64,000 nt of DNA, taken from assembly GCA_037893225.1 (NCBI GenBank), contig JAZGUH010000005.1, positions 806,001-870,000 of the forward strand. The letters are read 5' to 3'. The translations under genes and the position numbers were made by a program. Under the pieces are notes generated by a model. That model was not told the origin of the DNA, made no database searches, and saw only the letters and a list, made by a program, of their open reading frames with translations. Positions within the stretch are counted from its first letter, which is position 1. Every line of letters starts with the position of its first letter. This stretch comes from Hippasteria phrygiana (Eukaryota; Echinodermata; Asteroidea; Valvatida; Goniasteridae). Positions 12,721 through 25,200 of the stretch are shown here, piece after piece.

Positions 12721-13240
12721 GGAGTGTAGCATAATGAATTTTACAAGAGGGCGTGGGATGAGAGGGAAAAAGTGGGGGTGGGGGTCGGGAATCTGGCGAA
12801 GATGCATGTATGGCGGACTCTCAGAAATATTCTGTACTATGCTGTGTGTTTTGAGGAGGAATTATTTTACCCACAATTCGAAGTAACTGCAATAAATATC
12901 AGGTTCCATTTTTTTAATTTTTTTTAAACACACAACCATGTCTTACATTATTGCATGCACAACCGTGATTCAGATTCATATTTTTATTTGAAGTAGAAAA
13001 AAGAGGATGGTTTCAATTGTTTTCAATTTCTACCCTTGAAAATATATTTTAACTTTATTAAACGGTCCCAAATCCTCCTAATATGATTTTGCATGCACTC
13101 TCTAGGGGGTTTAGGGTAAAAAAAAAATAAAAAATTTCAAACAATACGAAAATTATTTACTTATGAATGAGTTGTCAAATGAAAATGTGTTGGTGTTCAG
13201 CCAAGCATTAAAGTATGTAAAATGTTGAATTGAAATTAGA

Positions 13241-13634
13241 AGGTACTATACAACATCAGTATTAACAAGTCAAGTAATGAAATACTTGACTTGACTGTAA
13301 GTAAATAATAGTCTCAAGCATCCTGTGAAATAATGGCATCTGGTGTGCTGTTACTTTTCAAGAAAAGTGGAATTTTTGTATCAATTTCCAACGATGGTCG
13401 GCCGACCATCGTTGGAAAAAACTGTTCTCCGACCTGATAATTCCCTGACGTCTATAAATTGCACCTTTTTGTCTGAAGTAGGGTCAGGGAACCAGACTAC
13501 AAGGAGAGAATTTTTTGTTTGTTTTCCCAGCATCTATGCACACAAAATAGGTCAGTGTTACATATTTGCTATAAAATACTAACCCCCAAATCTATTCATT
13601 TCTGAAAATTACAGCCAAAACAAATGTTGTATAC
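13241..13634. mobile_element. Near full-length AGGTAGTATAC-family element
   Basis: Opposite orientation to the copy at 51360-51790. Ends resemble GGTACTATACAACAT and ATGTTGTATACC. The centre is a perfect palindrome around GATGGTCGGCCGACCATC (about 13388-13418). No coding content. Confidence 0.75.
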
Positions 13635-15779
13635 CAAGTAGGGCTGTCCCGAATATACCGAATATTCGATATTCGGTCGTCAAGCGAATATTTGAATAAC
13701 ATTTTTCCAGTTTGAATATTCAAAAAGATATATATGCACGTACAGATACGACTCAGATGCTATTTTAATAGAAAAGTTACGGCGCTTAGCAGTGTCAAAT
13801 GCCACATTTTTGTCAATCGCAATTTTTTGTGGACGGAAGTTTATTGTTCCTCTCTAGGCTGTCGGTAAAACCCTTGATACAACAGGGGCATGCAAAAAAA
13901 AATGCTGTTTGAACGGTCCATAATATCAATCGGCATACGTAAAACACCGGCGTGCTTTTACGTGCAATGTATTTAGTGTGCCGACACACTGAATTTTCTA
14001 TCCCAAAAGCATGCTTGGTGTGTACAATTAAAAAGAAGAGTTGAACTTGCTGTGACCCAAACTAAGACCTTTTCAAAAGCTTGCTTTATTTAACTCTCAG
14101 CTGCTGCAGCGACTCTTTCCTCTGATTAATGATCCAGATGCGGATAGCATGGCTAACTGCAAACAAGACTTGGCCTGAAACAATACCCAGATTACGCACC
14201 GACCAAGTCTACGCATCCGTGTTAACCAATTCCCCCGATGCCGCGGCGAAACCGTTAGTCTAGTTTTTATTAAAACAATTTTTTTTTTTAAATGAAAAAA
14301 AGCACACTGCTGTTTGTAAATACCAAATGTCAGTGTGTGGAACATAGTGAACTGTGAATTAGAATCACGCATCACTGGTTTTCCCCCACATTGTATAATA
14401 ATTGGAAGATGGTTTGTTCCTTCCTCCATGGTTCAAGAGTACAGCCAACCCAATACTCTAAATGAATTGCTCATTGGACCGTGAGAAAATAGGCTGTGTA
14501 AATATGTCATTTGGCTGGGCTAAATGAGAGGAAAGTCGCACTATGGCATTTAAAAGCAGAAAATAATATATTTTTTTGTTATATCCGAAAAATCCTTTTC
14601 TATCAAGTCCCAAAGTTCAATAACTTAAATCAGTCTGGAAATATTGTTGGGGAGATCTGATTGATATATTTCTACCGATATAATAGTTTGAACGGTTCAT
14701 TGGCTTAACCAGTTCACGCCAGGATTATTTTGACATTGAAGTATTCTAACTTCTGGCTTCATATCAAATTGAATGAGATACGACGAAGTTTTTGCCGATG
14801 CGATTAAACTCTTCCGCTACAATATATTTATACATCTCTAAAAGACATTGAATTGATTGTATGTACAATTGTACATAGCATTTTCACATGCGCTGTCTTT
14901 TTTTTTTCTTCTTGCTAGACCTCCCCAGACCCAAAGTTTAGGTTTTTTAGCCAGGCTTCACACTCACCCGGGCCTGTTTTAGGCCTAAATGTCAGACGAA
15001 TCCCCTGGTTTCATTTTTTACATGAATATACGCACAAAGTAAAGAAGGTACATCAAATACAAACACTTTTTGAGACAGAGAGGCTGCGTTTTTGTTGATT
15101 TTTACAGTCGGTCGGTCCGAGGGCAACACACATTTTTTGTTTGGCCTTACAATCGGGAAATGTGTGAAGTGAGGTTTCTGCAGTATTTATTTTAAAAGGC
15201 CACGAAAAAAAACACCAGTATCTTTGCCAAAATTTATACAATATGTTGCCCTTTGTAAGAACATTTACATGTCGTCTCAAATGACAGATAATAAACAAAC
15301 CCTAATGGAAGTGCCATCTTATCTTCTAAACGGTCTCCACTGGATCTCATTTCATCTGACCTTTGTTTTGCATAATCAACAGCTACATGTACATGTATGC
15401 AAGGTGATATTAGAGCATGTAATACACTAATAGTGTAACACAATACAGCATTTGCTGTCTGGTCACACAAAATAACTATTGTAACAGATGGAGATGTGTT
15501 GTAGCTGAAGTGCTGAGAAATACTGAATTATGAGTATTGCATCTGCCTATGGGCATTTGAACAAGGCCGTGACTAAACTACTTGCATATACATTGTACAA
15601 AGATTTACCGGTTTCTACATGTAGTGTTTCAACATTGTGAGAGACAGATGTTTGTGTTTAGAAGACTTGCCAAAAAAGACATGGAGCAATATCCGCTCTT
15701 GTATGACTTATATAATTCACACTTGGGTGTGACTCGATTGAGTCACATTTATATGGTGACTTAGACTCAGACTAACTAA

Positions 15780-16660
15780 AGCTACAGTAGAGAGTGACTC
15801 AGACCTGGCTTCAAGCTACAGTAAAGAATGACTCAGACCTGGCTTCAAGCTGCAGTAAAGAATGACTCAGACCTGGCTTCAAGCTGCAGTAAAGAATGAC
15901 TCATACATTGTACCTGGACTCAAGCCACAGTAAAGAATGACTCAGACCTGGCCTCAAGCCACAGTAAAGAATGACTCAGACCTGGCCTCAAGCCACAGTA
16001 AAGAATGACTCAGACCTGGCCTCAAGCCACAGTAAAGAATGACTCAGACCTGGCCTCAAGCCACAGTAAAGAATGACTAAGACCTAGCCTCAAGCCACAG
16101 TAAAGAATGACTCGGACCTGGACTCAAGCCACAGTAAAGAATGACTAAGACCTGGCCTCAAGCCACAGTGAAGAATGACTCGGACCTGGACTCAAGCCAC
16201 AGTAAAGAATGACTCGGACCTGGACTCAAGCCACAGTAAAGAATGACTCGGACCTGGACTCAAGCCACAGTAAAGAATGACTAAGACCTGGCCTCAAGCC
16301 GCAGTGAAGAATGACTAAGACCTGGACTCAAGCCATAGTGAAGAATGACTCATACCTGGCCTCAAGCCACAGTAAAGAATGACTCAGACCTGGCCTCAAG
16401 CCACAGTGAAGAATGACTCAGACCTGGCCTCAAGCCACAGTAAAGAATGACTCAGACCTGGCCTCAAGCCACAGTAAAGAATGACTCATACCTGGCCTCA
16501 AGCCACAGTAAAGAACGACTCATACCTGGCCTCAAGCCACAGTAAAGAATGACTCAGACCTGGCCTCAAGCCACAGTAAAGAATGACTCATACCTGGCCT
16601 CAAGCCACAGTAAAGAATGACTCCTACCTGGACTCAAGCCACATTAAAGAATGACTCGGG
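15780..16660. repeat. 34-bp minisatellite, about 26 copies
   Basis: The repeated unit contains ACTCAGACCTGGCCTCAAGC followed by CACAGTAAAGAATG. Copies differ at a few positions (CAGACC/CGGACC/CATACC, GGCCTC/GGACTC) in blocks, which suggests regional duplication. One unit near 15905 carries a short insertion. Degenerate GACTC-rich sequence continues to about 17100. Confidence 0.9.
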
Positions 16661-17860
16661 CTTGGATTCGATTCACAGTGAAGAAAGACTGGAATTCAAG
16701 TTGAAGTTGGAGTCTTTGTTCACTGTGACGGGAGTCCAAGTCGGAGTGAACAGTGAACTCGCTCAGACTTAACTCAAGTCTCGGTAACAATGAATCACAC
16801 TCGGAGCTGGACTCAAGACACAGTAAACAATGAATCACACTCGCACTTGGACTAGAGCATATTGAAGAATGACTCGAAGTCCGACTTGCACTCAAGACTT
16901 TAACTCCAACTAGGACTCAAATTGCATTGAACAATTAATCAAACTCAAACTTGGACTCAATTCACTGTGACTTGTGACTTGGACACATACTTGACCTCTG
17001 TGACTTTTATAGCTTGGACTCATACATGTACTTGACCTCTGTGATTCATGGAATGGATTCAGAACTCTATATTTTAGACTCAGCATTGGACTCACAATTT
17101 GAGGACTTAAGCATTTGTATATCACCTTGAAAATTGAAAATGTATCTTTAACAAAGACCTCCAATTCAGATCACACTGCAAAGTACAGCTGTGACCCTTT
17201 AGTTGGCAAAGCTACATTAATTTGTGATGCTGCAGCATAGGTCGTGCTCAGATGAGAACAAAAATGGTATTCAGTCTAAATATACCAAGTTTATTCTCCT
17301 CAATTGGAACATCTTATCCACTAAGACTTATTGAGGGTACTCTGATCCAGGAGATTTAATAACGTGGTCTAAAAATAGCGGGATCGGCAGAGGTTGTTCT
17401 AAAAATAATGATCTGTAAACTGCTGTGATGGTCATTAGGTACAGTGAATTCAGAAACTTCTCGTTAGCGCCCGCATCCTAGCCCGATTCTCACCCATGCA
17501 TTTACATGTTGTATCTTAACGGCACACTTTGCCCTGAAGTCCCTCCCTATTGGTTGTTTTCATGGGGGAATTGAATTGTTAAAGTCTGCTTATAATTGGA
17601 GGTTAGTCAAATAATTATTTGATAACTGAATATGTATGGATTTTTAAATTTTATTTGGACATCTCATTCAAAAGTGAACATATTTTGTTGCTAGAAAAAT
17701 AGCAGTTAAAAACCAAAATTTTAGGTGAAACTTTGAAAGGGCCCGGATAGTACATCATGTTACAACTTGAAATGAAAAAAAAAAGGTGAGCTAATCGGAA
17801 GGTGTCATATTTTTGGTACGTACTTTTTATTTCATCCAAACAAACACTTCCATTTCTGAA

Positions 17861-18150
17861 CAGGGGGTGCGATTTCTCCAGATTTTTCCTGATTTTAGGA
17901 TTTTAGGTGGGAGACGTCTTCCAAAATTCCTTAAGAGTTTTTGGTCTTTAAATTGTTTTCATCATTCTAAAATGACCTCTGCAACCTGAAACGGTCTTCT
18001 ATCAATTCTAATATTTTGTCCAATTCTGAACCGTATCTTTTGGTAGAAAATGCAGTTTTCTTTATGCAGTTTTCAGCAGCGCCATACAAATAAAATGTCT
18101 CTGAGTCCTTTGTGGATTTGTCCTTTCCTTGAAATCTCGCCTCTGTTCTG
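17861..18150. mobile_element. Copy of family GGGGTGAGATT
   Basis: Begins GGGGGTGCGATTTCTCC and ends near GAAATCTCGCCTCTG. It shares ATTTTTCCTGATTTTAGG and AATGACCTCTGCAACCTG with the other copies. This copy supplies the empty site for the element nested at about 60160-60405. Confidence 0.7.
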
Positions 18151-18974
18151 AAGGACACACACACCAACATTTCTGGCAGAAAAGTCCCGAATAACATGTC
18201 ATTTCACTTCCATTTTCGAGGGTTGCTCTGTTCGTGTCGCTTCCAATATTGCTTCATCAGAATTTTTTTTTTTTTTTTTAAACGCTTCGTGTAGGTGATT
18301 GCACTTTGAATGCTTCATTAACGTCATCCATCTTTCATAATTTGCTGCCTGTTGGATGTACATGTACACAACTCACAAGGTCAAAAAACAAATTAATTTT
18401 GATGTGCGATCACGACTGCCTGCTCTGCTCGCATGCTGTATATGCAAGTTTCTCATCATCCTGTGGTACAAGACAAGGAAGTCAATTTTATGCCAGTGGC
18501 AGATGGATATTTTCTACTTCTAAGAATTTTGAGTGGTTTTTCCCCCAAGAGCATCTGAAACAGGTGATCTGAAATATTTACCCAACAAGGGCCGTGTGTA
18601 ATAACAATGTACCGTAAATGGAGACTTGGATAGGAATAAAACATGGGGTGTGTTTTATTTACAAAATAATAGAAAAACCTTTAAGAGTACATGTATCTCA
18701 CAGTACTTGCCCTTGGAACAACATCAGTGAAAGGATGTGTAGAAAACTGATGGTGTAATGTGTGGATATTAGTTGCACAGTGGGCTAGTGAAAAAATAGC
18801 AACCTACGATTATATAAATGTGATTCCCCTGACAAATATTTTCAAAAAATTGTCAAATGCATGTAATCCTATGGCTAAGTAAATTTTTGTGATGCAGCTA
18901 GAAATGTACGTGTAGTGTAGGTCTGAGGTACGTACATAAATGTACAATGTGTATACACGCACCTTGTTTGGTGT

Positions 18975-19100
18975 CAGTGGCTTCCTGGTCGAGTGTATTG
19001 GACTTAAAATATTGGCAGTACTACAGATTGTGGGTTTGAGTTCAGCGGGGTCATAGTGCTTGTGTCCTTGAGCAAGACACTTTGTCATAAATTGCATCTC
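18975..19100 (+). repeat. SINE-like sequence
   Basis: A weak A-box-like CCTGGTCGAGTG and B-box-like GGGTTTGAGTT are followed by a tail with GTGTCCTTGAGCAAGACACT, a tail type I recall from SINEs of other marine animals. Heavily diverged. Confidence 0.45.
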
Positions 19101-19149
19101 TCCACATCAAGATAAATGTTATCTGTCCGGGCAGAGGTGGGTATGAGTT

Positions 19150-19480
19150 TGGTTAGCGCATGTGGGCTTAACTTGCAGCCCGGGCTGCATTTGCCCCACG
19201 GAGCTGAGAAGGCTTCCGGAATTATGGATGGGCCTGATGAGCAGGGGTAACAATGTGGCGCCTTAACCTCTTGATAATGGCCATAGCTACGGTGTGAAAA
19301 AGACCATGTGGCTGGTTGTCGTCTATATGCACATTCCTGCACATGCTCAATCCATTCATGTTTTGACTATATTCTTGAATGGGAGTGTGATGAATAGATG
19401 GAGCTTTTTCAAACAAAGCTTGTGGTGTGGTGCCTATTTGTGTTTACACTTGGCTACACAACCCGTTCTCGACATGCAAC
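19150..19480 (+). repeat. Dispersed repeat (ACCATGTGGCTGGTTG family)
   Basis: Shares with 50575-50880 and, inverted, with 58150-58440 the blocks CCATTCATGTTT, TTCTTGAATGGGAGTGT and TTTTTCAAACAAAGCTT. No inverted ends were identified and it carries no open frame of interest. Confidence 0.6.
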
Positions 19481-19613
19481 CCCCCCCCCCCCCATCATAA
19501 ATAGCCGGACACAAGGGGTTATGCCACGATTAGTGGGTATACATGTACATGTACATGTGCCTTATAATTTTAAACAGTTTGTTCATAAATTGTTGCCTTT
19601 GTTTGTTTTACAG

Positions 19614-19774
19614 TTTGTCCAGCGCTGTGTCCGTTGGCTTGTGATGGGCCGAGGTGTTGTCATGAAGCCTGTGTTGGGGGATGTAATGGCCGGACAAATG
19701 CAGATTGTGTTGCCTGTCGGAATCTGGCACTCAACGGCAAGTGCATTGACAGTTGCCCATCAAACACTTATGTG
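19614..19774 (+). CDS. INSR/IGF1R-like: Visible exon 1: cysteine-rich (furin-like) region
   Basis: Acceptor TTTACAG, donor GTG|GTAAGT. The exon starts with the last two bases of a split codon, so an upstream exon must exist. It encodes residues 1-53, a furin-like Cys-rich segment ([19 protein letters not shown], then [13 protein letters not shown]). This region lies between L1 and L2 and in known receptors contributes to ligand specificity. It ends in phase 0 and joins YKNRRC of the next exon, matching the family's PNTY...RC spacing. Confidence 0.93.
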
Positions 19775-19813
19775 GTAAGTATGAACATTTGGGTTGGTTT
19801 TTTTAATGCAAGT

Positions 19814-19847
<34 letters not shown>

Positions 19848-22236
19848 AACAAGGCTAAAAAGCCACTCGAGGTTCGGCGCTACAAAGACGCAGAAGGTAG
19901 GAGTTGAGATTCCTCTTGAAGCAGGAAAGATCGTAAGATGAAAGGAAACATGCACCAGGCAGAGAATTCCATGGAGATACAGAACGAGGTAAGAACCCAT
20001 TGGCATCGCCTTTCGTGCTACATCTAGGTAGAGCTAAAGTGTATTGGTGAGAACAAGCGGACAGCCGAGTTTCATGCTCAATCACCCTAACTGAAGGAAC
20101 CTGGACCAACTGTTAATGCTTGTGCACTGCGAGTGAAAAAGAAGCTCATGGAAACTACCCTTCAATCAAGCTTGCGTTTTGCTCAAGTTGGCAGTAGCAT
20201 CGGTATGTCAGCATTAGTTTGACTACATCTCAATGATAATTTGACGTGATTTGATTTTGGGGTCTATCATCTTTTTTAAAAAATATGTTCAAATTTAATT
20301 GTTAATTTGTTAGCACTAGAGAAGTCATGAGCTTTCGAGCGATGAGTTATGAGCGTTCTAGTTATGAGCTTTCCAGAAAAAAACAAAAACAGACTGTAAA
20401 CAAAAGAACCCGATTTAAAATCGACAGACGAGTACCAGTTTTAAATTTCGAACAGGGAGCGGGCTGCTAATAATTCCTTCGTACATACCACGTAATATGA
20501 CAGTATATTTTGAGAAGAAGAAGAACTAGAGTGTAGAATCTAGTGAGTGCCCTTTTTTTGTTCTAATAACATTTTCAGTCAGAAGACAGGTTTTACTTTA
20601 GCCTTAGCTTTACTTTAGCTTTTCTGTCTTTGGTATTCCGAAGGTTGCAGGTCCAAACCCTGCTGGCTATACAGCGTTGTGGGTTTAGGACTTCTGAATA
20701 GCGCCCCCTAAGCAAAGACACTGACAATTTGGGAGACTGCCAATATACAAATGTAGTGCAAGATAGTCTGTTGGTAGAGCGCCGATCAGTATTCTGGAGG
20801 TCGCAGGTTCAAATCCCGCTCCTGCCAGTTTTCTTTGTTGACTTTGAAAATTGTTTCCCTTCAATTTTAGTACAAGAACCGCCGATGCATACAAGCTACG
20901 GAGTGTCCGTCGCATTGGAAACTCCACAATGGCCAGTGCATTGAAGAGTGCCCTTCGAGCTTCATCACTAATGTCACCTATGCACGTCACTGTCAACCGT
21001 GCGATGGCCCCTGCCCTAAAGGTAATGTATGGAAAGGGAGCTTTTCTTTTTTTGACAAACTCACTTCAGGGTTCCCACGGTCATGGAAAATCCTGGAAAA
21101 AAGGTTGTCCTGGAAAAGTCATGGAAAATTGGGAAAAATCAAGTCATGGGAAAGTAATGGAAATCAAGATCAATCAAGGGTTATTTTTGATGGGCCGCTT
21201 TTGATGTGATAACGGAATAATGATAAATTTACAGGCTATATTCTTGTGAGTCTATAGTCGTGGCTATGGCAGTCTTCCAGTTTCTAATACATACAAATTG
21301 TCTATACTGTACTCACAGACCTCAGCGGTTCATCAGTATCATAATACCAACAAAAATTCTTTGCAAAATGGCGTTAAATGTCATGAAAATATTTTAGTCC
21401 TGGAAAAGTCATGGAATTTGGTTTTCATATTTCTGTGGGAACCCTGCACTTTCAATAAACAAACTGTACTTTTTCTCATGTACGGTAGCATCATAAAAAC
21501 TGTATGTCTGGTGCTCTCCGAGAGGCTGTGAAAAAAACTTTTGTCTGGTGTAGACGGCAAGACTCGAACCCACAACCTCTTGCTTGCTGGCATAAACAGT
21601 CTTGAAGGTATATATAGCATAATGACTAAGCATGAGCATCGTAGAGCCGTTAGTTGCTCAAGTTATTTATTAAATTCACAAATTTATTTCAGGGGTGAAG
21701 AAATTATCATCTGCTGCAGGCTTACCCGTAAGGTATTTCTGAAAATTGTCACCAATTTTTTCCAAGCGAAGGAAAGTTTCAAAATGGCGCCACCGCAGTT
21801 ATTTCACAACTGTTCCACAAGTTTTTATTGTTAGACCACGTCATCGTAGAAGTTGCATTCAGCCTGGTCCGCGATGTATTACAAAAAATAAAACACAATG
21901 CTTTGTGAAATGGATCATACGGATGTTGCGCAGCTGCGCAACATTTATGTGGCGTAAATCCTATACAGGGGAATCAGGTTGGCGCAGTGGTTACTGTCCC
22001 CGCCTTTCACCGCTGTGGCCCGGGTTCGATTCCTGCCCTGGTCCACATGTGGATTGGGTTTTCAGTCCCTACCTGATTCCGTGGGTTTTCCCCAGAATAT
22101 TCTTCTGGGGTTTTCCTCCCACCTCTAAAAACTGTAACTTCTTCTCATTGTCTTCTCTCTACAGGTTTTTTTCAGGCTTTCGAGCTACAGTGCCTAGGGC
22201 GCTTTTGAGGAATCCTTGGTTTCATTACCAGAAAGA

Positions 22237-22273
<37 letters not shown>

Positions 22274-25200
22274 TATGCAGCGTTTCGTGAAATTGGCTGC
22301 TATGCCAGTTCAAACAAAATTTTAAACAAGCCTGACATGACGGGCTCTGTCCCATCAGTAGTGAAACTGCGTCTCAGGTATTAGGAATTGTATGTGACAT
22401 ACATGCATCTACTTTGTAACCTCATTGATAATAATTAATGAGACATTGATTGGTCATGTGCGTCTGATTATCATGACAGTTTGCGGGGGTCGCATGGTCG
22501 TCAACTCAGTAGGAGACGCAGCAAACATGGCCGGCTGTACGATTATCAACGGATCCTTGGAAATCGGCATCCGAAGTGGAAGTAAGTTTAACCCTAATTG
22601 GTTTCAAATCTCGGGTGGAACCTTGATGAGATTTTTAACAAAACTGTTGGGAAAATCATTTTTTGGTTCTATTGAATACCTAAACTTTGTCGTCACCATG
22701 GCAATTGAGCCATATTCTACCATTAGTTAGGGTTAAGGCCTCTATTTAAATAGAATTGGCTTGATTGGACAAGGTGTGTTCACTAGGAATAGAGTACCGA
22801 AGTCTGGCGTCAGTTGCCGCGGCAACTGGTTCCAAACACATGCAGTTTAGAATGTATTCTGCTTCCAAACATTGCATTGATTGACGTCATCACTTCGGTA
22901 CTCTATAGGGTTTGCAGTTTAAACCATTGATTTTGTCAAGTTATGAAAATACAGATTTTCCTGGAAGTACTGATTTTTTCGCTAAAGGAAAACTGATTTT
23001 GATTTGAGAGTTGACAGATTTACATGTGTACGACTTTGACGGTGCTTTTTAAACAAGACAATGCGAAAAATCTTGCCAGCCATCCTTCAACTATCAAGAA
23101 ATTAGATTTTCAGATACTGGCCGATGTAATTTTATTTTTTTCTTCCTCCCACATATTCGTTTATCGTCTTATATTGCTTTTCCATTTACATCTTAATTTG
23201 TGGCTGACGGAAAAATTGCTTTGTGGTGAACAGAAATGATGGTTTGTAATTACTTGAAGTAGCCTAACGGTTGCTAAGATGAAGATCTGTTTTTATTATT
23301 ATTATTTTTTTTTCTTTTTTTTTTCAAGGAGACCCAATAGACATAAATACTTAAAGGGACAACACTGCCTTGAAGGCAACCGATTGGGTAAAAAAAAAAT
23401 TCGTCTTAAAATTGCCAGCATTGAAAAGATTATTCAAAAGTAGAATCTAATAATGTACAGGGCCATTCCTTGAAAATGTGCCATTTGTTAGGGGAAAGAA
23501 ACCAAGTGGAAAACTTAGCACTGTTCACATTGGACTTGGAATGGGAAAAGTAACCATCGTCTTGGTGGGTTTTTCCCCAAAAGTCCAATGTGAACAGAGT
23601 CTGCCTCGGATTGAGACCGGGGTGAAAAACAATAAAAACTGTAAAAAAAAAAGAGTAGGAATTTTAACAGTTGAAGGACCTTTAAAGCAAGCTTTTCCAC
23701 ATGTGTAATTTGCATTAAAACCCTCCTATACTTATAACTATCACAGCCTATCAAAAACTCTAAAAACCAACTCTCACAGTTTGTGTGTGTTTCAATCTGT
23801 CATTTGATAGGTTTTGATCTGTACAACAACTGGGTCGATTTTGGCAAGGTGCACAGGAGGGTTTTAAGATAAAAATGCAAAATTTTGCAGTTACCCCTAG
23901 AACTGCTACAAAGGGCCTCGTAATTTGTGACGTGTATATAATGCTTTCATGCATCCGTGCCATACAAATCCCATAACATGGTCTCATTGAGGCAGTATGC
24001 TTGAAACTTGCAAAAGGTAATTGCTGTAGTTTCACAACATGTGCAGTCGACGATATAAAAAACTTGAACTGATTTCCTTCTTGATACAGATTGCAATCTA
24101 AGCGTCTTTGTTTGTCCTTGTTTTTAAATGTCAAATTTAACAATATGGCATCCAGATTGACAAACCAAACAGACAAACAAACAGCCCAGCATGAGCTGGC
24201 CCCATTTTCCTGAGTTGCCCTCTTCTTGAGGGCATTCCAGCCCCCAAAGTACGCCCACACCCGCCGACCCCCAGAGGTGGTACCCAGTGGAGCCCAGGAG
24301 ACCTTAGCACCGCCCCCATGGGGGATGTCAGTCACTCTAACAGGCCTTGCCCTTGTTTAGGCTTGTTGTGGCTGTTGTTAAGGTCTGGCACACAGGAAGG
24401 TGCATAACTCAAAGGGGGCGATACCTTGAAGGGGGCGATACCTTGAAGGGGGTAATACCTTGAAGGGGGTAATACCTTGAAGGGGGGATCTGTTTGGTTT
24501 TATGGTAGTTATGTACAGGTACAATATAGATGTTCATAAGCTTAATTTTTTATTTTTTCATGGTATATCCTCTTTGCAAGAGGATCACGTCACTGATTGG
24601 TGAAAGCTACTGTGGAATTTGTGCTCGTTAATTTTTGTGCACACCATGCATCAAAATGTTGATGATGTGATCGACATTTATTTCATAACTTTGTCCAAGT
24701 GATTCTGCCATTAACAGCCGTTACAGCTTTTTTGGCCAGAAAATGTAAGTCTGTCCGTCAGCATTGCATGGACTACTTAATTAGATACATCCAGACCTCC
24801 TGAAATTGTCATTAAAATTCAGTTATATTTCAACGAGACTTCATTCATGAAACCTTGTGGAAAAAAAAGTCTGTTATAACTCCCTGTAACTGTCATTAAA
24901 ATGATTTAACCCTAACAGTCCTGAATCCTCCAATTTTAATATGATTTTCCACACACCCTAGGGAGTTAGGGTTAATAGTTTCTCCGTAATTTCATTTAAT
25001 GAGTCCACATGAAACGGCCTACTGTTTTTTATGTGCCTGCAACTACCATTATGATTCATTAATAGGTTGTCCTGAACTTTGTTCATGAAATTATTGTCCT
25101 AAACTCAGTTATTACCATTAAAATGTATTAGTTTGGCAGGCTCAACCTCCGATTATTGTGGCCTTTTTTTATGAAAGTTCCATCGACCCAGTTAGTCATT

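Larger units (their letters stand above)
1..19613. other. Upstream/intronic DNA without a recognised exon
   Basis: No stretch here encodes a recognisable L1 domain or signal peptide, and open frames are short and unlike known proteins. The first visible exon needs an upstream exon ending one base into a codon, so at least the end of this region is intron. It holds CpG-dense patches, homopolymer G/C tracts, minisatellites, SINE-like sequences and inverted-repeat elements listed separately. Between those entries I see only AT-rich unique-looking DNA. A short or divergent 5' exon could have been missed. Confidence 0.6.

Noticed and set aside
15780..16660. CRISPR-like repeat array
   Set aside because: Units are directly adjacent with no unique spacers, and the context is an animal intron. 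It is a minisatellite.
21746..22384. 212-codon plus-strand frame
   Set aside because: It spans a SINE and a TAA/AAT microsatellite, and its end runs into AT-rich DNA. Chance frame.
23760..24335. 191-codon minus-strand frame
   Set aside because: It runs across a repeat element and unique DNA, with no similarity to a known protein and no codon pattern like the receptor exons.
24906..24975. Interstitial telomere repeat (CCCTAA/TTAGGG)
   Set aside because: Only single CCCTAAC and GTTAGGG words at the ends of TTAA-flanked elements, not a tandem telomere array.
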